Shown: positions 51,017 to 61,500 of the stretch, in pieces
Layout: each line of letters begins with the position of its first letter
Numbering within the stretch: the first letter of the stretch is position 1
Assembly: GCA_017452525.1 (NCBI GenBank)
Contig: JAFTMG010000013.1
Span: 47,292 to 111,291 of the forward strand
DNA: 64,000 bases
Direction of reading: 5' to 3'
From: Clostridia bacterium
GTDB taxonomy: Bacteria; Bacillota; Clostridia; Oscillospirales; CAG-272
The notes under the pieces: generated by a model
Seen by the model: the letters and a program-made list of their open reading frames with translations, nothing else
Databases searched by the model: none
Told to the model about the DNA's origin: nothing
Program-made: the position numbers and the translations under genes

Positions 51017-51078
51017 TTGACAAAGTAACATTGTTATGATACAATATGTCTCGTAACGATGTTACGAAACATTGTTAC
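51017..51078 (+). promoter_or_regulatory. yhbD-type promoter with three tandem operator-like sites
   Basis: TTGACA (51017-51022) and TACAAT (51040-51045) are 17 bp apart. The 13-bp palindrome pattern GTAAC-nnn-GTTAC occurs at 51025-51037 (in the spacer), 51053-51065 and 51066-51078, the last two touching. Binding would block the promoter and early transcription. Confidence 0.75.
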
Positions 51079-51105
51079 GAGCCATGGATAACAAGAGGTG
51101 ATGAC

Positions 51106-51531
51106 ATGAACAAGGATGAGCGTATCGAGGACGGGCATCTGATCTCCAAAAAAGACTTGCTTGCCCGCTACGGCATCTCTTACGGCGCACTTTACCGATG
51201 GAAGCGCAAGGGGCTGATCCCCGAGGAGTGGTTTATCAAAAGATCCACCGTCACGGGGCAGGAGACCTTCTTCCCTTACAAATTGGTGTGTGAGCGCATT
51301 GAGCTGATCCAAAGTCAGAAGGAAGACGTGTTGCTTGACGAGCTAGCGCATCGGCTCAATAAGGAAGAAAAAAGCAATCGTTCCCTGCTCCTGCGCACCG
51401 AATTCGGTGACAAGAGCTTCCGCCTGAAGGATATCAAGGGCATCTGTCTCGAAAACGGCAGCGGAAAAACCCACGATGTCACGCAAGAGATCATGGCGCT
51501 GATCGCACGGCTTGATGAGAGCGATAACTGA
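51106..51531 (+). CDS. YhbD-like (DUF4004) MerR-like regulator
   Basis: The 141-residue protein starts with LISKKDLLARYGISYGALYRWKRKGLIPEEWFIKRSTVTGQETFFP (about residues 11-56), the MerR-like DNA-binding region of B. subtilis YhbD. The C-terminal half is helical. The ATG at 51106 follows AAGAGGTG. It is followed after 15 nt by a bactofilin-type gene, as in the yhbDEF region of Bacillus. It probably represses its own operon through the GTAAC sites; this is an inference. Confidence 0.87.
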   Translation: MNKDERIEDGHLISKKDLLARYGISYGALYRWKRKGLIPEEWFIKRSTVTGQETFFPYKLVCERIELIQSQKEDVLLDELAHRLNKEEKSNRSLLLRTEFGDKSFRLKDIKGICLENGSGKTHDVTQEIMALIARLDESDN

Positions 51532-51546
51532 AAAGGAGAAAATATC

Positions 51547-52284
51547 ATGGATATGAAGATTTCCGGCAGCGGCACCATCGCCGCGGGAGAATATGATAAC
51601 ATTCGCGTCAGCGGCTCAGCTAAGTTGGGCGGCCCCATTCGTTGTCTGAGCCTCCATTGCTCAGGGTCTGCGCACTGCGAAGGCACCATAGAGGCGCAAA
51701 AGGACATCAAGGTTTCCGGAAGCGCGCATTTCGGCCAAAATATCAGCGCGCAGGACATCGGCATCAGCGGAAGCGCGCGGATCGACGGCAATTGCACCGG
51801 CACGGGAGATATCCGCATCTCGGGTGCTATGCGCTGTGATGGCGACATCAAGGGCAACGGCATCACCGTCTCGGGCAGCGCACGCGCCATCAATATCGAG
51901 GGTGAGGATGTGATGATCAGCGGCAAGATCGTTTGCCAAGGTCTGCTCAACGCGGAAAACATCGTCATCAAAATGAACGGCGCGACCTCGGAGATCGGCA
52001 GTATCGGCGGCAGCAAGATCAGCATCTATCCCGAGCGGCACCACAAAAAGATCGTCCGCCTTCCCCTGCTCTCCAGACTGCTCGGCAACAATGGGCGAAA
52101 TGATCTGGTCGTCAAGGAATCCATTGAGGGCGATGAGATCGGACTTGAGCTGGTCACCGCAAAAACCGTCATCGGACGTGTAGTTGCCATCGGCGAGGGA
52201 TGCCATATCGATCTGGTTCAATACAGTGAAGCCGTTGAGATCTCACCGGACGCTACGGTGGAACGGCAGGAGCGGATCTGCTGA
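51547..52284 (+). CDS. bactofilin-type polymer-forming protein (YhbE/YhbF-like)
   Basis: The 245-residue protein is a repetitive beta-helix of short strands, with the phrase (I/V)SGSA recurring about every 18 residues (IRVSGSAKLGG, IKVSGSAHFGQ, IGISGSARIDG, ITVSGSARAIN). A basic stretch YPERHHKKIVRLPLL follows, then a smaller C-terminal region. Bactofilins polymerise at the membrane as cytoskeletal scaffolds. Second gene of the yhbD-like operon, ending in a strong terminator. Confidence 0.87.
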   Translation: MDMKISGSGTIAAGEYDNIRVSGSAKLGGPIRCLSLHCSGSAHCEGTIEAQKDIKVSGSAHFGQNISAQDIGISGSARIDGNCTGTGDIRISGAMRCDGDIKGNGITVSGSARAINIEGEDVMISGKIVCQGLLNAENIVIKMNGATSEIGSIGGSKISIYPERHHKKIVRLPLLSRLLGNNGRNDLVVKESIEGDEIGLELVTAKTVIGRVVAIGEGCHIDLVQYSEAVEISPDATVERQERIC

Positions 52285-52298
52285 GAGACTTTTCGCAT

Positions 52299-52331
52299 AA
52301 AAAATACCGTCACACCGTGACGGTATTTTTT
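52299..52331. terminator. bidirectional terminator
   Basis: AAAAAATACCGTCAC and GTGACGGTATTTTT flank an ACC loop, ending the bactofilin-type gene and the convergent MutS-like operon. Confidence 0.9.
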
Positions 52332-53793
52332 ATTGACAGATCCGATACCCCTCTGCCGTATGCAAAACGGCGGCATCGTCCGGGGCGAGCATCTTTTCCA
52401 GATCTCTCAAATGGGAGACTAAGATCCAGCGAATATTTTGCTCCGAAAAATATTTCAGCAAATGATACAGACCCTCCGCTCCCTCGCGGTACGCGGTGCT
52501 TTGAAAGGTCTCGTTGAGAAGGACCAGCGCGCCGTCGCGCAAGGTGTCTACCATGGCGGCAAGCTCGCGCACCTCCTGCTCAAAGCGCCCGGCATCATTT
52601 CCCTCGCAAAATTCCTTTTCCGCTTCCGAAAACTGTGTGGCGATCTGCGAGCATGGCGTAACGGTCGCGTGCTTACACGGAACAGGCAAGCCCGCCTGCG
52701 CCAGCACCTGCAGTGTGCCGATCGAGCGCAGGAACACCGTCTTTCCGCTTCCGTTGTTTCCCAATACCAACACGCCGCCCGCACCGTGCGGCATCCGAAC
52801 GTCATTTGCAACGACATCGGAGGCACTCTCCTTCGTCATCAGCAGATACAGATCCCGAAGCTGCTCCGCCGCAAATTCACCATCGCAGGTGACGGTCGGG
52901 AAGCAATACGGGACTTGCTTTTCATCCAGACAGCAAACATACCGAAGCGCAACGTCGTAAAACGCCAACTCATCGCCGATTTCGGCAAAGCGCGAAAAGA
53001 TCTGCTCCGAAAGAGAGGAAAAGCAGGAGGTGAGATCGGAGAGCGCCGAGACTGCCAGCGTCTCATAGAATTCCCCTTTGGGCACGTATACACGCTCGCA
53101 GGGGTAGACCGTTTCATCCGCTTTTTTAAAGAGCGAAAAGCCCTTCTTTTTCAGCTCGGGGTCGGTGATGCGGATATATCTGTGGTCGATCAACTCATAC
53201 GCCGCGATCCGCCCCTCCTCGTTCCACGTCACCTTGAAATCCAAAAAGCCGTTGGCACTGAATTTCTCGTATTTGGCGCAGTAAAGCAAAAGCTTCTCAA
53301 AAGACGGGGACTCATATATCTCACGGCACGCCCCGAGAAGGTCCAACAAGGCGGAGGAGCGCAACGAATATCCCGCCAAAAGCTCACCGAACGCTTTGAC
53401 AAACAGCAGCGCTCTTTTCAGGCACAGCGCCTGTGTTTGCAGGATATTTTTGGCGGAGGTCAGCGATGTGTTGCGGGTCGCGTTCATGCGATATTCATCC
53501 CGTCCCGCGTTTTTTTGCGCAACCATCAGCTCTTCAAACCTTGAAAACAGCGAGAACAACTGCTCCGACAGCATGGGATTTTCGTACAAATCGCGGATAA
53601 CCTCCTGCCGATACCGTATATCGGACGGATCATCTGTCAACGCGGACAGAATGGAAAGAAAACGATCCCGCTTGTTCACATCCGCGCAAACATAGGAGAA
53701 CGATCGGTCAAGCGACAGATGGAACAGGACACGGGGGTCCATCGGCGACACCTTCGCCTGCGAATCGGCACGGTGCAAAAGACTAATTGCCAT
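52330..53793 (-). CDS. MutS-like ATPase, second of a tandem pair
   Basis: The 487-residue protein has a helical MutS core-like region (residues 1-310) and a MutS ATPase domain: Walker A VLGNNGSGKTVFLRS near 350, and a Walker B ending LVLLNETFQST near 435, where MutS proteins have DE. ILVSHL supplies the switch His. The mismatch-reading domain I and the C-terminal clamp of true MutS are absent. ATG 53793 follows AAGGAGG and overlaps the upstream paralogue by 11 nt. Function unknown. Confidence 0.85.
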   Translation of the reverse strand: MAISLLHRADSQAKVSPMDPRVLFHLSLDRSFSYVCADVNKRDRFLSILSALTDDPSDIRYRQEVIRDLYENPMLSEQLFSLFSRFEELMVAQKNAGRDEYRMNATRNTSLTSAKNILQTQALCLKRALLFVKAFGELLAGYSLRSSALLDLLGACREIYESPSFEKLLLYCAKYEKFSANGFLDFKVTWNEEGRIAAYELIDHRYIRITDPELKKKGFSLFKKADETVYPCERVYVPKGEFYETLAVSALSDLTSCFSSLSEQIFSRFAEIGDELAFYDVALRYVCCLDEKQVPYCFPTVTCDGEFAAEQLRDLYLLMTKESASDVVANDVRMPHGAGGVLVLGNNGSGKTVFLRSIGTLQVLAQAGLPVPCKHATVTPCSQIATQFSEAEKEFCEGNDAGRFEQEVRELAAMVDTLRDGALVLLNETFQSTAYREGAEGLYHLLKYFSEQNIRWILVSHLRDLEKMLAPDDAAVLHTAEGYRICQ

Positions 53794-55234
53794 GTCCTTC
53801 CCTCCTTACTCTCAGGGAGTCTTTATCCAACCGATATTTTTTGAGGATATCCGCGGCATAGGAGGACGCATTTCCCTTGGATTTAACGATGCGGTAGGTA
53901 CGCTTGTTCTCGTCATCGGCATCGATCTCGGCGGACAGCACGGGATATTCCAGCGCCATCACCTCATGGAAATGGGTCACGTAGAGACAAAAATGCCCCG
54001 CTTGACAGATCTCTGCCGCCATTTGCCGCAAGAGTTCAAAGCCGCGGCGATCATCGGTCCCGCTAAAGGTCTCGTTCATCAGGATAAACGCCGTTTTCCT
54101 CTCGGCGGCACGCAGAATCTCCGTCATGCGCGCAAGCTCCTCGTCCAATCTCCCAACCCGATCAAACCGCTCGTCCATCGGGAAGTGAGACGCGGCAAGA
54201 TCAAAGGGATAGATCGCAGCCTCCCGGGCAAAAACGGGACATCCCGCAAGAAACAGCACCAAATTGATGCCGACGGCTCGCAAATAGGTGGTCTTGCCGC
54301 CTCCGTTTGCACCGATCAGGAAAAACAGCGGTTCTTCCGCTGAAAAATCCACGTCATTGGGGATAATGTGCTCACAGTGCTTTGCCCAAAGTGAGATATC
54401 AAACAAGCACTTGGCGCGGTATTGCGGCACCGCGGCGACGTGGGGATAACAGGTAGAGACACCCGAGCTACCCGCGCGCCCGACGAGCGCATGCATTTCA
54501 AGGAAAAAGCGCAACTCTGAAATATAGGCAAGCGGCTCGCGAAGATCCATGTGCTCATACCGCCCGAATAGGGCATCCATCTCCTCAAGCTCCGCGGCAT
54601 ACAGACGGCATACCGCATCCGATAACGACAGGTCCACCTTAGTATTCATTCGCCGCGCCTCGGGCACGGCAAAGCCCAGATCGCGCGCCGCCTCGGCAAT
54701 GACGGCACATTCCGACACGGCATCCCGATCCGGCGTGAGCCAATGTTTATCCGAAAAAGAGAGCAAGCCCTGATGCATGCGTGCCGCGATCTCGCGTAGC
54801 GTTTGCAGATCCCGCCTCAATGCCAAGGCAAGCTCCCGGCGCTCGGAAGAGGAGAAGCAGGCAGCGACCTTTGCAAGAAGTACGCCGCGGGCGGGAAGCG
54901 TGGCAAGCTGTTCGCACGCGTTAAGATACGTCGCCAAAACGGCGATGCGCGCATGGTATCGGTCCTGAGGGATCTCCGCCTCCCGCCACAGGGTCTGTGC
55001 CCGTTCTGCCGCGTTCAAGGCGGTCAGGCAGGCGTTCACCCCCTGCAAAACGGTCGGATCCTCCAACGCGCGAAACACCTCTTGGCGAAGTGGGATCTCA
55101 CGGGCGCCGCAGGGGCTGCACAATACGGAGATCGCCTGCGCGCTCAACAGTTTATCCAATTGAAGATCGGCAAACAGGCGGCTCGTCCATTCGATCTCGC
55201 CGCCCCCGTTCAACAGTCTCGGCGCTTCCTTCAT
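53783..55234 (-). CDS. MutS-like ATPase, first of a tandem pair
   Basis: The 483-residue paralogue has a helical core region and a C-terminal MutS ATPase: Walker A IGANGGGKTTYLRA near residue 320, Walker B-like AFILMNETFSGTD near 415 and VTHFHE near 450. Again NE replaces DE. It starts at ATG 55234 (GGAGG upstream), overlapping the previous gene by four bases. The two ATPases probably form a heterodimer, an inference from their overlap. Confidence 0.85.
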   Translation of the reverse strand: MKEAPRLLNGGGEIEWTSRLFADLQLDKLLSAQAISVLCSPCGAREIPLRQEVFRALEDPTVLQGVNACLTALNAAERAQTLWREAEIPQDRYHARIAVLATYLNACEQLATLPARGVLLAKVAACFSSSERRELALALRRDLQTLREIAARMHQGLLSFSDKHWLTPDRDAVSECAVIAEAARDLGFAVPEARRMNTKVDLSLSDAVCRLYAAELEEMDALFGRYEHMDLREPLAYISELRFFLEMHALVGRAGSSGVSTCYPHVAAVPQYRAKCLFDISLWAKHCEHIIPNDVDFSAEEPLFFLIGANGGGKTTYLRAVGINLVLFLAGCPVFAREAAIYPFDLAASHFPMDERFDRVGRLDEELARMTEILRAAERKTAFILMNETFSGTDDRRGFELLRQMAAEICQAGHFCLYVTHFHEVMALEYPVLSAEIDADDENKRTYRIVKSKGNASSYAADILKKYRLDKDSLRVRREGHGN

Positions 55235-55788
55235 ACAGCATCCTCCAACATTCCCAAAAATCGGGAGAGCGATTCCAGCTCCATACCGTTCACCGTGTCC
55301 CCTGCCCCGACGATCACCTCGCCGCCGCTTTGCCCCGCACGGCGGATCTCCATCGAGACCGGATGGATCAGCAGGATCGGATGCGGGGTTTTGATCTCCC
55401 ATTCGTCCCGATATTTGTATCGAAAATCGTATACCGGTATCCGTCGCGGCTTGCTATGGAAGGTAAAGCGCACGTGAGGCAGCCATGCCATAAAGCTTCG
55501 GATCACGTAAGTACCGTTATCCTTTAGGATCAGTACGGTCAGCCGTCGCGGCAGTCCGAACAGCTTGACGGCATACACCTCGCTTGGCGTTTCAATATAG
55601 CAATCGCACCGTACCGAGTGTTTACCGCCGAGAAACCAGAGGGGGTGCGTCCCGAAGAGCCGATATTGCTTTTTGCGGCACAAACGCCGGATCTTCCCAA
55701 AGCAAATCAAACGCTTGACAAAGCACCGCAGATAAGGAAATGCCAGAAATAAGACGATCAAGCTCAGCAAAAAGATCCAGAACTCCAT
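55231..55788 (-). CDS. small membrane-anchored protein upstream of the MutS-like pair
   Basis: The 185-residue protein begins with one transmembrane helix (MEFWIFLLSLIVLFLAFPYL), then a basic stretch (RRLCRKKQYRLF), then a soluble strand-rich domain (RCDCYIETPSEVYAVKLFGLPRR). ATG 55788 follows AAGGAG at 8 nt. No family is recognised. It is coupled to the MutS-like genes by a four-base overlap. Confidence 0.72.
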   Translation of the reverse strand: MEFWIFLLSLIVLFLAFPYLRCFVKRLICFGKIRRLCRKKQYRLFGTHPLWFLGGKHSVRCDCYIETPSEVYAVKLFGLPRRLTVLILKDNGTYVIRSFMAWLPHVRFTFHSKPRRIPVYDFRYKYRDEWEIKTPHPILLIHPVSMEIRRAGQSGGEVIVGAGDTVNGMELESLSRFLGMLEDAV

Positions 55789-55883
55789 GTTTAACACTCC
55801 TTCCCTATCTTTTATGAAATATCCGTTTCGACTCTTACTCAGTCAGTCGTCAAAACAGACGTCTGATTCGACGATTTTGTCGA

Positions 55884-56612
55884 TCAGCGGAAATTCTCCC
55901 CGTCAGCCGTCAGAATACGGCGGCGGACGATGGTGTAGTTTTCCTGCATGGGGTCCCCCTGCATGATGCCGCAATGCTGTATCAGCGCACTCATCACCAG
56001 CTCGGGGTTGAGGAAGTTGTCGGTGGTCGCCGACAGCTCGGCGGCAATACGGATGCAATCACCGTCGCCATCGTAGCAGACGTCTGCGCGGCGGATCTGC
56101 GGGATGATGTCCATCTCCTTCTCGCCCGACTTGGTGCGCTTGGTCATGACCAGCGGCGCGGTATGCAAAAGCGCCGAGATGCGCTCGGCAAGCGCGCCGT
56201 CTGCTCCCGTCGTATGAATTTCATACTCATACGCGGCGTAAGCAATATCGCTGAATTTGGTTTGGGGTACGTACACCTCGGTGACGCGAAGCTCATCGGT
56301 CAGCTGGCGGTTCATTCGCTCCATGACCTCGGCAGGATCCATGTCGACCTTGAAGCGCAGATCAAGCAGCTCGCACTCGCTCTGGGTTCCGACAGAGAGC
56401 GGCATGGCGAAATTCAGCTTGGGATGGGGATTGAAGCCCTTGGTGAACCACAGCGGCAGACCCGCACGGATAAACACACGCCCCAAGGTGCGTTGCAGAT
56501 CCAGGTGGGAGATATACTGCATAGATCCCATCTTACGGAAGCGAATGCGCAGCGTGGTGAAATCGATGATACCGTTTTGACTTGAACTCATTTTGTGCAG
56601 CTCGGACAGCAT
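55884..56612 (-). CDS. DUF2344 (TIGR03936) radical SAM-associated protein
   Basis: The 242-residue protein has RIRFRKMGSMQYISHLDLQRTLGRVFIRAGLPLWFTKGFNPHPKLNFAMPLSVG in its first 75 residues, the DUF2344 signature. It is almost always encoded beside a TIGR03960 radical SAM enzyme, as here, and is thought to be its partner in RNA or ribosomal modification. ATG 56612 follows GGGAGG and overlaps the partner gene by 25 nt. Confidence 0.92.
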   Translation of the reverse strand: MLSELHKMSSSQNGIIDFTTLRIRFRKMGSMQYISHLDLQRTLGRVFIRAGLPLWFTKGFNPHPKLNFAMPLSVGTQSECELLDLRFKVDMDPAEVMERMNRQLTDELRVTEVYVPQTKFSDIAYAAYEYEIHTTGADGALAERISALLHTAPLVMTKRTKSGEKEMDIIPQIRRADVCYDGDGDCIRIAAELSATTDNFLNPELVMSALIQHCGIMQGDPMQENYTIVRRRILTADGENFR

Positions 56613-58447
56613 GTGCGCTCACCTCCCAGTTTATTGGCACCGCAACCGCTGCATTTCTCGCGGCAGTTGGGGGTCGTATTGCCCGCATAAGCACGGTCGT
56701 GCTCACGCTTGAAGAACTCCTTACTCACGCCGCAGTCAATGATGTCCCACGGCAGGACCTCATCGAGACCGAAGCGGCGATTGGCGTAAAAGGCGGGATC
56801 CAGCCCCGTTCTCTCGATCACGCTGATCCATTTATCGTAATCAAAATATTCGTCCCACGCGTCAAAGTGGAAGCCTTCGCGGCAGGCAAGCTCCAGCGCG
56901 GCGCTCAGACGGCGGTCGCCTCTTGCCAGCACTGCCTCAATGCGGCTGACGCGGGCATCGTGATGGGTATAACGGATCTTGCGGTCGGTGATCTGCGAGC
57001 CGAGGTATTCCTGCTTGCGCGCCAGCTCCTCCATCGTGTCCTGTGCCTCCCATTGGAAGGGGGTGAAGGGCTTGGGAATAAAGCAGGAGACGCTGATGGT
57101 GACCTGAGGCGGCTTGCCGCGACGCTTGGTCGGGCTCTGATAATAGGCATCGACCACCTTTTTCGCCAGCTGGGCGATGCCCGCCAGATCCTCGTCGGTC
57201 TCGGTGGGCAGACCGCTCATAAAATAGAGCTTGACGGTATTCTTGCCTGCGTCAAAGGCAACGTTTACGGCACGGAGCAGATCCTCTTCCACCACGTTTT
57301 TGTTGATGACGTCACGAAGTCGCTGTGTGCCCGCCTCGGGAGCGAAGGTCAGCGACGAGGTGCGCACGGTGGCGATCTTGTCCATCAGCTCCTTGGTGAA
57401 GCTGTCCACGCGCAGAGAAGGCAGAGACAGGCTGACCATATTGGCATCCGTCCAGGGGAGCAACAGATCGGTCAGCTCCTCCAAGCGGGTATAATCGCTG
57501 ATAGACAGCGAGGAAAGCGAGATCTCATCATAACCGGTCGCCTCAAACAGGCATCTTGCCTGCTCGTTGAGCACCTCGGGGGTCTTCTCGCGGACCGGGC
57601 GGTAGATCATGCCCGCCTGGCAGAAGCGGCAGCCGCGGATACAGCCGCGGTAGACCTCCAGCATGATGCGGTCCTGCACCGTTTCAATGTAAGGCACCAC
57701 CACCTGCTTGGGGAAATACGCTTTGTCCATATCCTTCATGATCCGCTTGGTCACGCGGACGGGGATATCGTCATATTTGGGAGTATACGCCTTGACCGTG
57801 CCGTCCTCATGGTAGGTCACCTCGTAGAAGGATGGCACGTAGGTGCCGCCGATCGTCCGAGCCGCCTCGTGAAGAAACGCTTCGCGGGTGTAGGTTCCCT
57901 TCTCCTTCATGTCGATCATCAGACGGGTGAACTCCACCAGCATATCCTCGCCCTCGCCGATGGAAAAAACGTCGAAGAAATCGGCGATCGGCTCGGCATT
58001 ATAGGAGCAAGGACCGCCGCCGATGATGATGGGCATATCATCGGTACGGTCTGCGGCGCGAAGAGGGATCCCCGCCAGATCCAGCATGGCGAGAACGTTG
58101 GTATAACACATCTCGTACTGCAACGTAAAGCCCACGATGTCAAAATCCTTCAGCGGATCCCCGCTCTCATGGGCGCACAGCGGCATATGATGCTCACGCA
58201 TCTTCTCCTCCATGTCCACCCAGGGCATATATGCCCGCTCACACCAGATATCGGGCTGCTCATTCAACGCACCGTAGAGAATACGGACACCGAGATTGGA
58301 CATACCGATCTCATAGGAGTCGGGAAAACAAAAGGCAAAGCGTGCCTTCACTTGTGATTTATCCTTGATCGTCTGCCCATATTCCCCGGCGCTGTAACGT
58401 CCGGGCTTGGACACCGACTTGAGAATGGTACTGATCTGTTCGTTCAT
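56588..58447 (-). CDS. TIGR03960 family B12-binding-like radical SAM protein
   Basis: The 619-residue protein has an N-terminal B12-binding-like domain (residues 30-220: FCFPDSYEIGMSNLGVRILYG, IVGFTLQYEMCYTN, IIGGGPCSYNAEPIADFFD) and a radical SAM core with CIRGCRFC near residue 270. The C-terminus has a Cys-rich tail (CREKCSGCGANK, CCPSC). Substrate unknown. ATG 58447 follows ACGGAG. Confidence 0.93.
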   Translation of the reverse strand: MNEQISTILKSVSKPGRYSAGEYGQTIKDKSQVKARFAFCFPDSYEIGMSNLGVRILYGALNEQPDIWCERAYMPWVDMEEKMREHHMPLCAHESGDPLKDFDIVGFTLQYEMCYTNVLAMLDLAGIPLRAADRTDDMPIIIGGGPCSYNAEPIADFFDVFSIGEGEDMLVEFTRLMIDMKEKGTYTREAFLHEAARTIGGTYVPSFYEVTYHEDGTVKAYTPKYDDIPVRVTKRIMKDMDKAYFPKQVVVPYIETVQDRIMLEVYRGCIRGCRFCQAGMIYRPVREKTPEVLNEQARCLFEATGYDEISLSSLSISDYTRLEELTDLLLPWTDANMVSLSLPSLRVDSFTKELMDKIATVRTSSLTFAPEAGTQRLRDVINKNVVEEDLLRAVNVAFDAGKNTVKLYFMSGLPTETDEDLAGIAQLAKKVVDAYYQSPTKRRGKPPQVTISVSCFIPKPFTPFQWEAQDTMEELARKQEYLGSQITDRKIRYTHHDARVSRIEAVLARGDRRLSAALELACREGFHFDAWDEYFDYDKWISVIERTGLDPAFYANRRFGLDEVLPWDIIDCGVSKEFFKREHDRAYAGNTTPNCREKCSGCGANKLGGERTCCPSCTK

Positions 58448-58470
58448 AGATATCTCCGTTTCTTATTTTG

Positions 58471-58505
58471 CCAAAATCCCCGTCGGTCCCGACGGGGATT
58501 TTGGC
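58471..58505 (-). terminator. terminator after the giant membrane protein gene
   Basis: CAAAATCCCCGTCGG and CCGACGGGGATTTTG form a long stem just downstream of the stop at 58527. Confidence 0.75.
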
Positions 58506-58526
58506 GCAGGGGCATCTTTCGCCCTT

Positions 58527-61500
58527 TTATTTGTTCAGGAAAAGTGCCGTCATGACCAGCGAGGTTGCCAGCCATACCAGCATATACAGCGACACAAAGA
58601 GCGAGGACATATAGCCGACCACGCTGAACGCTGTCAGGATCAATGCCACCAACGCATTGACCAGAAGCGCCACGGCGTACAACCGCAGACCGAACCGATA
58701 CAAGCGGCGCAGATTGCGGATGGCACGCAGGGGCAGGAGCATCTTGCGGGGGTCGTCTCCGCAGACGATGCCGCTGTCGATCCGCGCCTCGCTTCCCGTA
58801 CGGTGGCTCAGCTCTCTGACACCGGCACGCACCGTTTGAATGATCGGCGTGCTCTTGGAGCACTTATGCCCGATCATCTCATCCCGGATATTGGGGTCCA
58901 GCGTGCGGACTGCGACGCGGAAGCCATCCTCGTGGAGCATACCGGTCAGTTCCTCAAACTCGTCGTCCGCGCGGTAATCCACGTAGAAGCGGGCGCCCAG
59001 CTCCCCGTCAAAGGCGATATAAAGAATACTCATATCGCCCGTTGCCAACAGCTGCTGGTCCTTCACGGTGGCACGGACGGCGACACCGTTCATCTGCAGA
59101 AACGCCTCGGTACCCGCGATGATCTGCGAGCCATCGTTCAAGGTGGCGATCAGTCCGTCGTCTGTCATGCGCTCCAGCGTCACCTTGCCGTCTGCCAGCG
59201 CGCCTGCCTGCCCAGAGGCGATATACTGCTGAAGCTCCTCCTGATCCATATCCAGCACCTCGTTCAAGGGACCGCCGATCTCACGGAACAGCAGGCTGAT
59301 CTTGAGCAGGACGCTGTAGATCTGATTGTTCTCCTGCAGCTTCAGGCCCTTGGTCTTGATCAGCATGGAGGGGAAAAGATCCTTATCCTCAAACACCACC
59401 GTGGAATACTGATTGTAATCCTCTACCGAAGCCTCACCTACGATGGCACATCCCTGCTTATGCAGACGGCGTGTCTCATAGAAAAGCGGCAACGTGTGGA
59501 TCACGGTATACGAAAGCGGCATGCAAAGCAGTACCGTCACGGTAAAGGTATTCAGAGACGGAATGGTGCCGTTACCGATCAGCGCGGTGATCACGCTCAT
59601 AAAGCACGCAAATGCCAGAAGCGGCAGGAAGACGAAGTTCAGCACCTGCGCGTGCTTCGTTTTGCGGTTGGTGCGACGGAAGTAATTCTTGACAAATCCC
59701 GCACGGCGCACGTACACCGCATTCTTGGACGACAGCGTGTTCTCCTCATCCGTGTTATCCATGGGAGGCAGCGTCATATCGGTATGCGCCGCGGTCAGCG
59801 TGATCGCCTCCGCCACGTACTTCGACCCATCGGCAGAGACCGCCTCAAAGGTCATGTCCTCGCGGCAGATATCGGCAAAATCGCACAGCACAGAGCAAAG
59901 CAAGCACAGTGCCGCCGGGAAATTGTACAGATAAAGATTGCTACCCTTGAAGGCGATCGCCATCAGCACGTCGCTGAACATGACCGCCGCCACTACGATC
60001 GCCGTCATGGCGTGCTGGTTCGGCTCCAGCGTGCAGACACTGCGAATTCCTCGAAGCAACTGCTTCCATGAGAAGGCGGATGCCAGGATCAGAAGCTGCA
60101 ACCCTGCCATGATGGTCACCACGGGATAATGCGCCGGGTCAAACACACCGCCAAAAGCACCGCGGAAGAGATGGCAGCACTCGTACAGGAACAGGATCAG
60201 CGCAAAGAAGGCGGTACCCGCCAAGCGCGTCCAGACATGCCGCTTTTCCACACCGTAATTGTAACGGATGCGGTCGCTCTGCTCGCGGTGACGGTATTCC
60301 TTTCCTTCATAGGCATAGGCATCTCCAAACTCTGGGTCACGGCTGTCCCCCGCCTCGGCACGCTTTTTCACGCGCTCCACACGGTCTTTGCCCAGCTGAT
60401 AGATCAGTTCCTTTTCATAACCGAGTCCGATCATCAAAAGGATCTCCTCGTCGGTCATGTTTTCATTGATCTCGGTGGAGAGAAGCTCCTCTTCCTCCTC
60501 GGTCAACGTTTCCTCCTCATATGTATCCTCGTCGGGAACCGCCCCGTCTCCGGTCTCGTCGGCTTGACCGTCTTCCCGGTCCTCCGGCGGGATCTGCCCG
60601 GTCGTTCCGTCCTCCTCGTAAGGATCGGAAAGGTCCTCTTCCACGTCTTCTCCGTATACGTCTCCCAAATCCTCGTCGTCATCTCCAATGGTCGCGTAGG
60701 GCTCACCGTTTTCATCGAGGATCTCCGATTCCGTTACGATGATCTCCTCGATCTCCTCATCCCCGTACAGCAGAGACTTCAGCTCCGCCGCCTGCTCCGG
60801 TGTCAGGCGAGACATCAGCTCCTCCATCTTTTCCGGATCGTCCAGAATCGCGGCAATGGGGTCGGTATCCTCCTCCATTTCCTTTTCCTCTACGGGCTCT
60901 GTCTCGGCAATATCTACTTCCGAGGTATCCTCATCGGAGGTCTCGATCTGTGTCACGGGTACGTCATCCACTTGCTCTTCGTCAGCGGAAGCTTCCTCTT
61001 CGACCTCCTCCGCATCTTCAGCCATGGCGCGGCGCAACATCTCGACCTGCTCGGGTGTCAGACGGGACAGCATGGCGGCGAGTGCCGCTTCGTCGTCCCC
61101 GGGCTCCTCTTCCTCCGGCTCCACCACAGGCGCGAAGGCGGAATGCTCTTCTCCGACCTTGATAGCGGGCATACTGTCCGCATCCTCATCATCGTCGGCG
61201 GAGACGAAGATGGAGGGCTCTTCCGGGTGGGCTTCGTTATTTTTCATGTCAGAGAGGTCTTCACGGTTGAACGTCATATCGTCCGTGCCGTTGACGGGCT
61301 CAACGGCGGGGGCTTCATTACCGTTATTTGTCGCACAAGCCTCCTGCAAAGCGGCTTCCGCGGCTGCCTGCTCGGCTGCCTCACGTGCGGCGGCTTCGGC
61401 GGCTGCCTGTTCGGCAGAAAGGACCGCATCTGCCACCTCTTCGTTACCAAATACCCAGACACCGTCTGTTTTTTCGGTCTCTGCCTGCTTGGCTTGCGCT

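Noticed and set aside
58527..60700. Annotation as an active cation-transporting P-type ATPase
   Set aside because: The DKTGT and GDGxND motifs are both altered, so an active pump is not supported.
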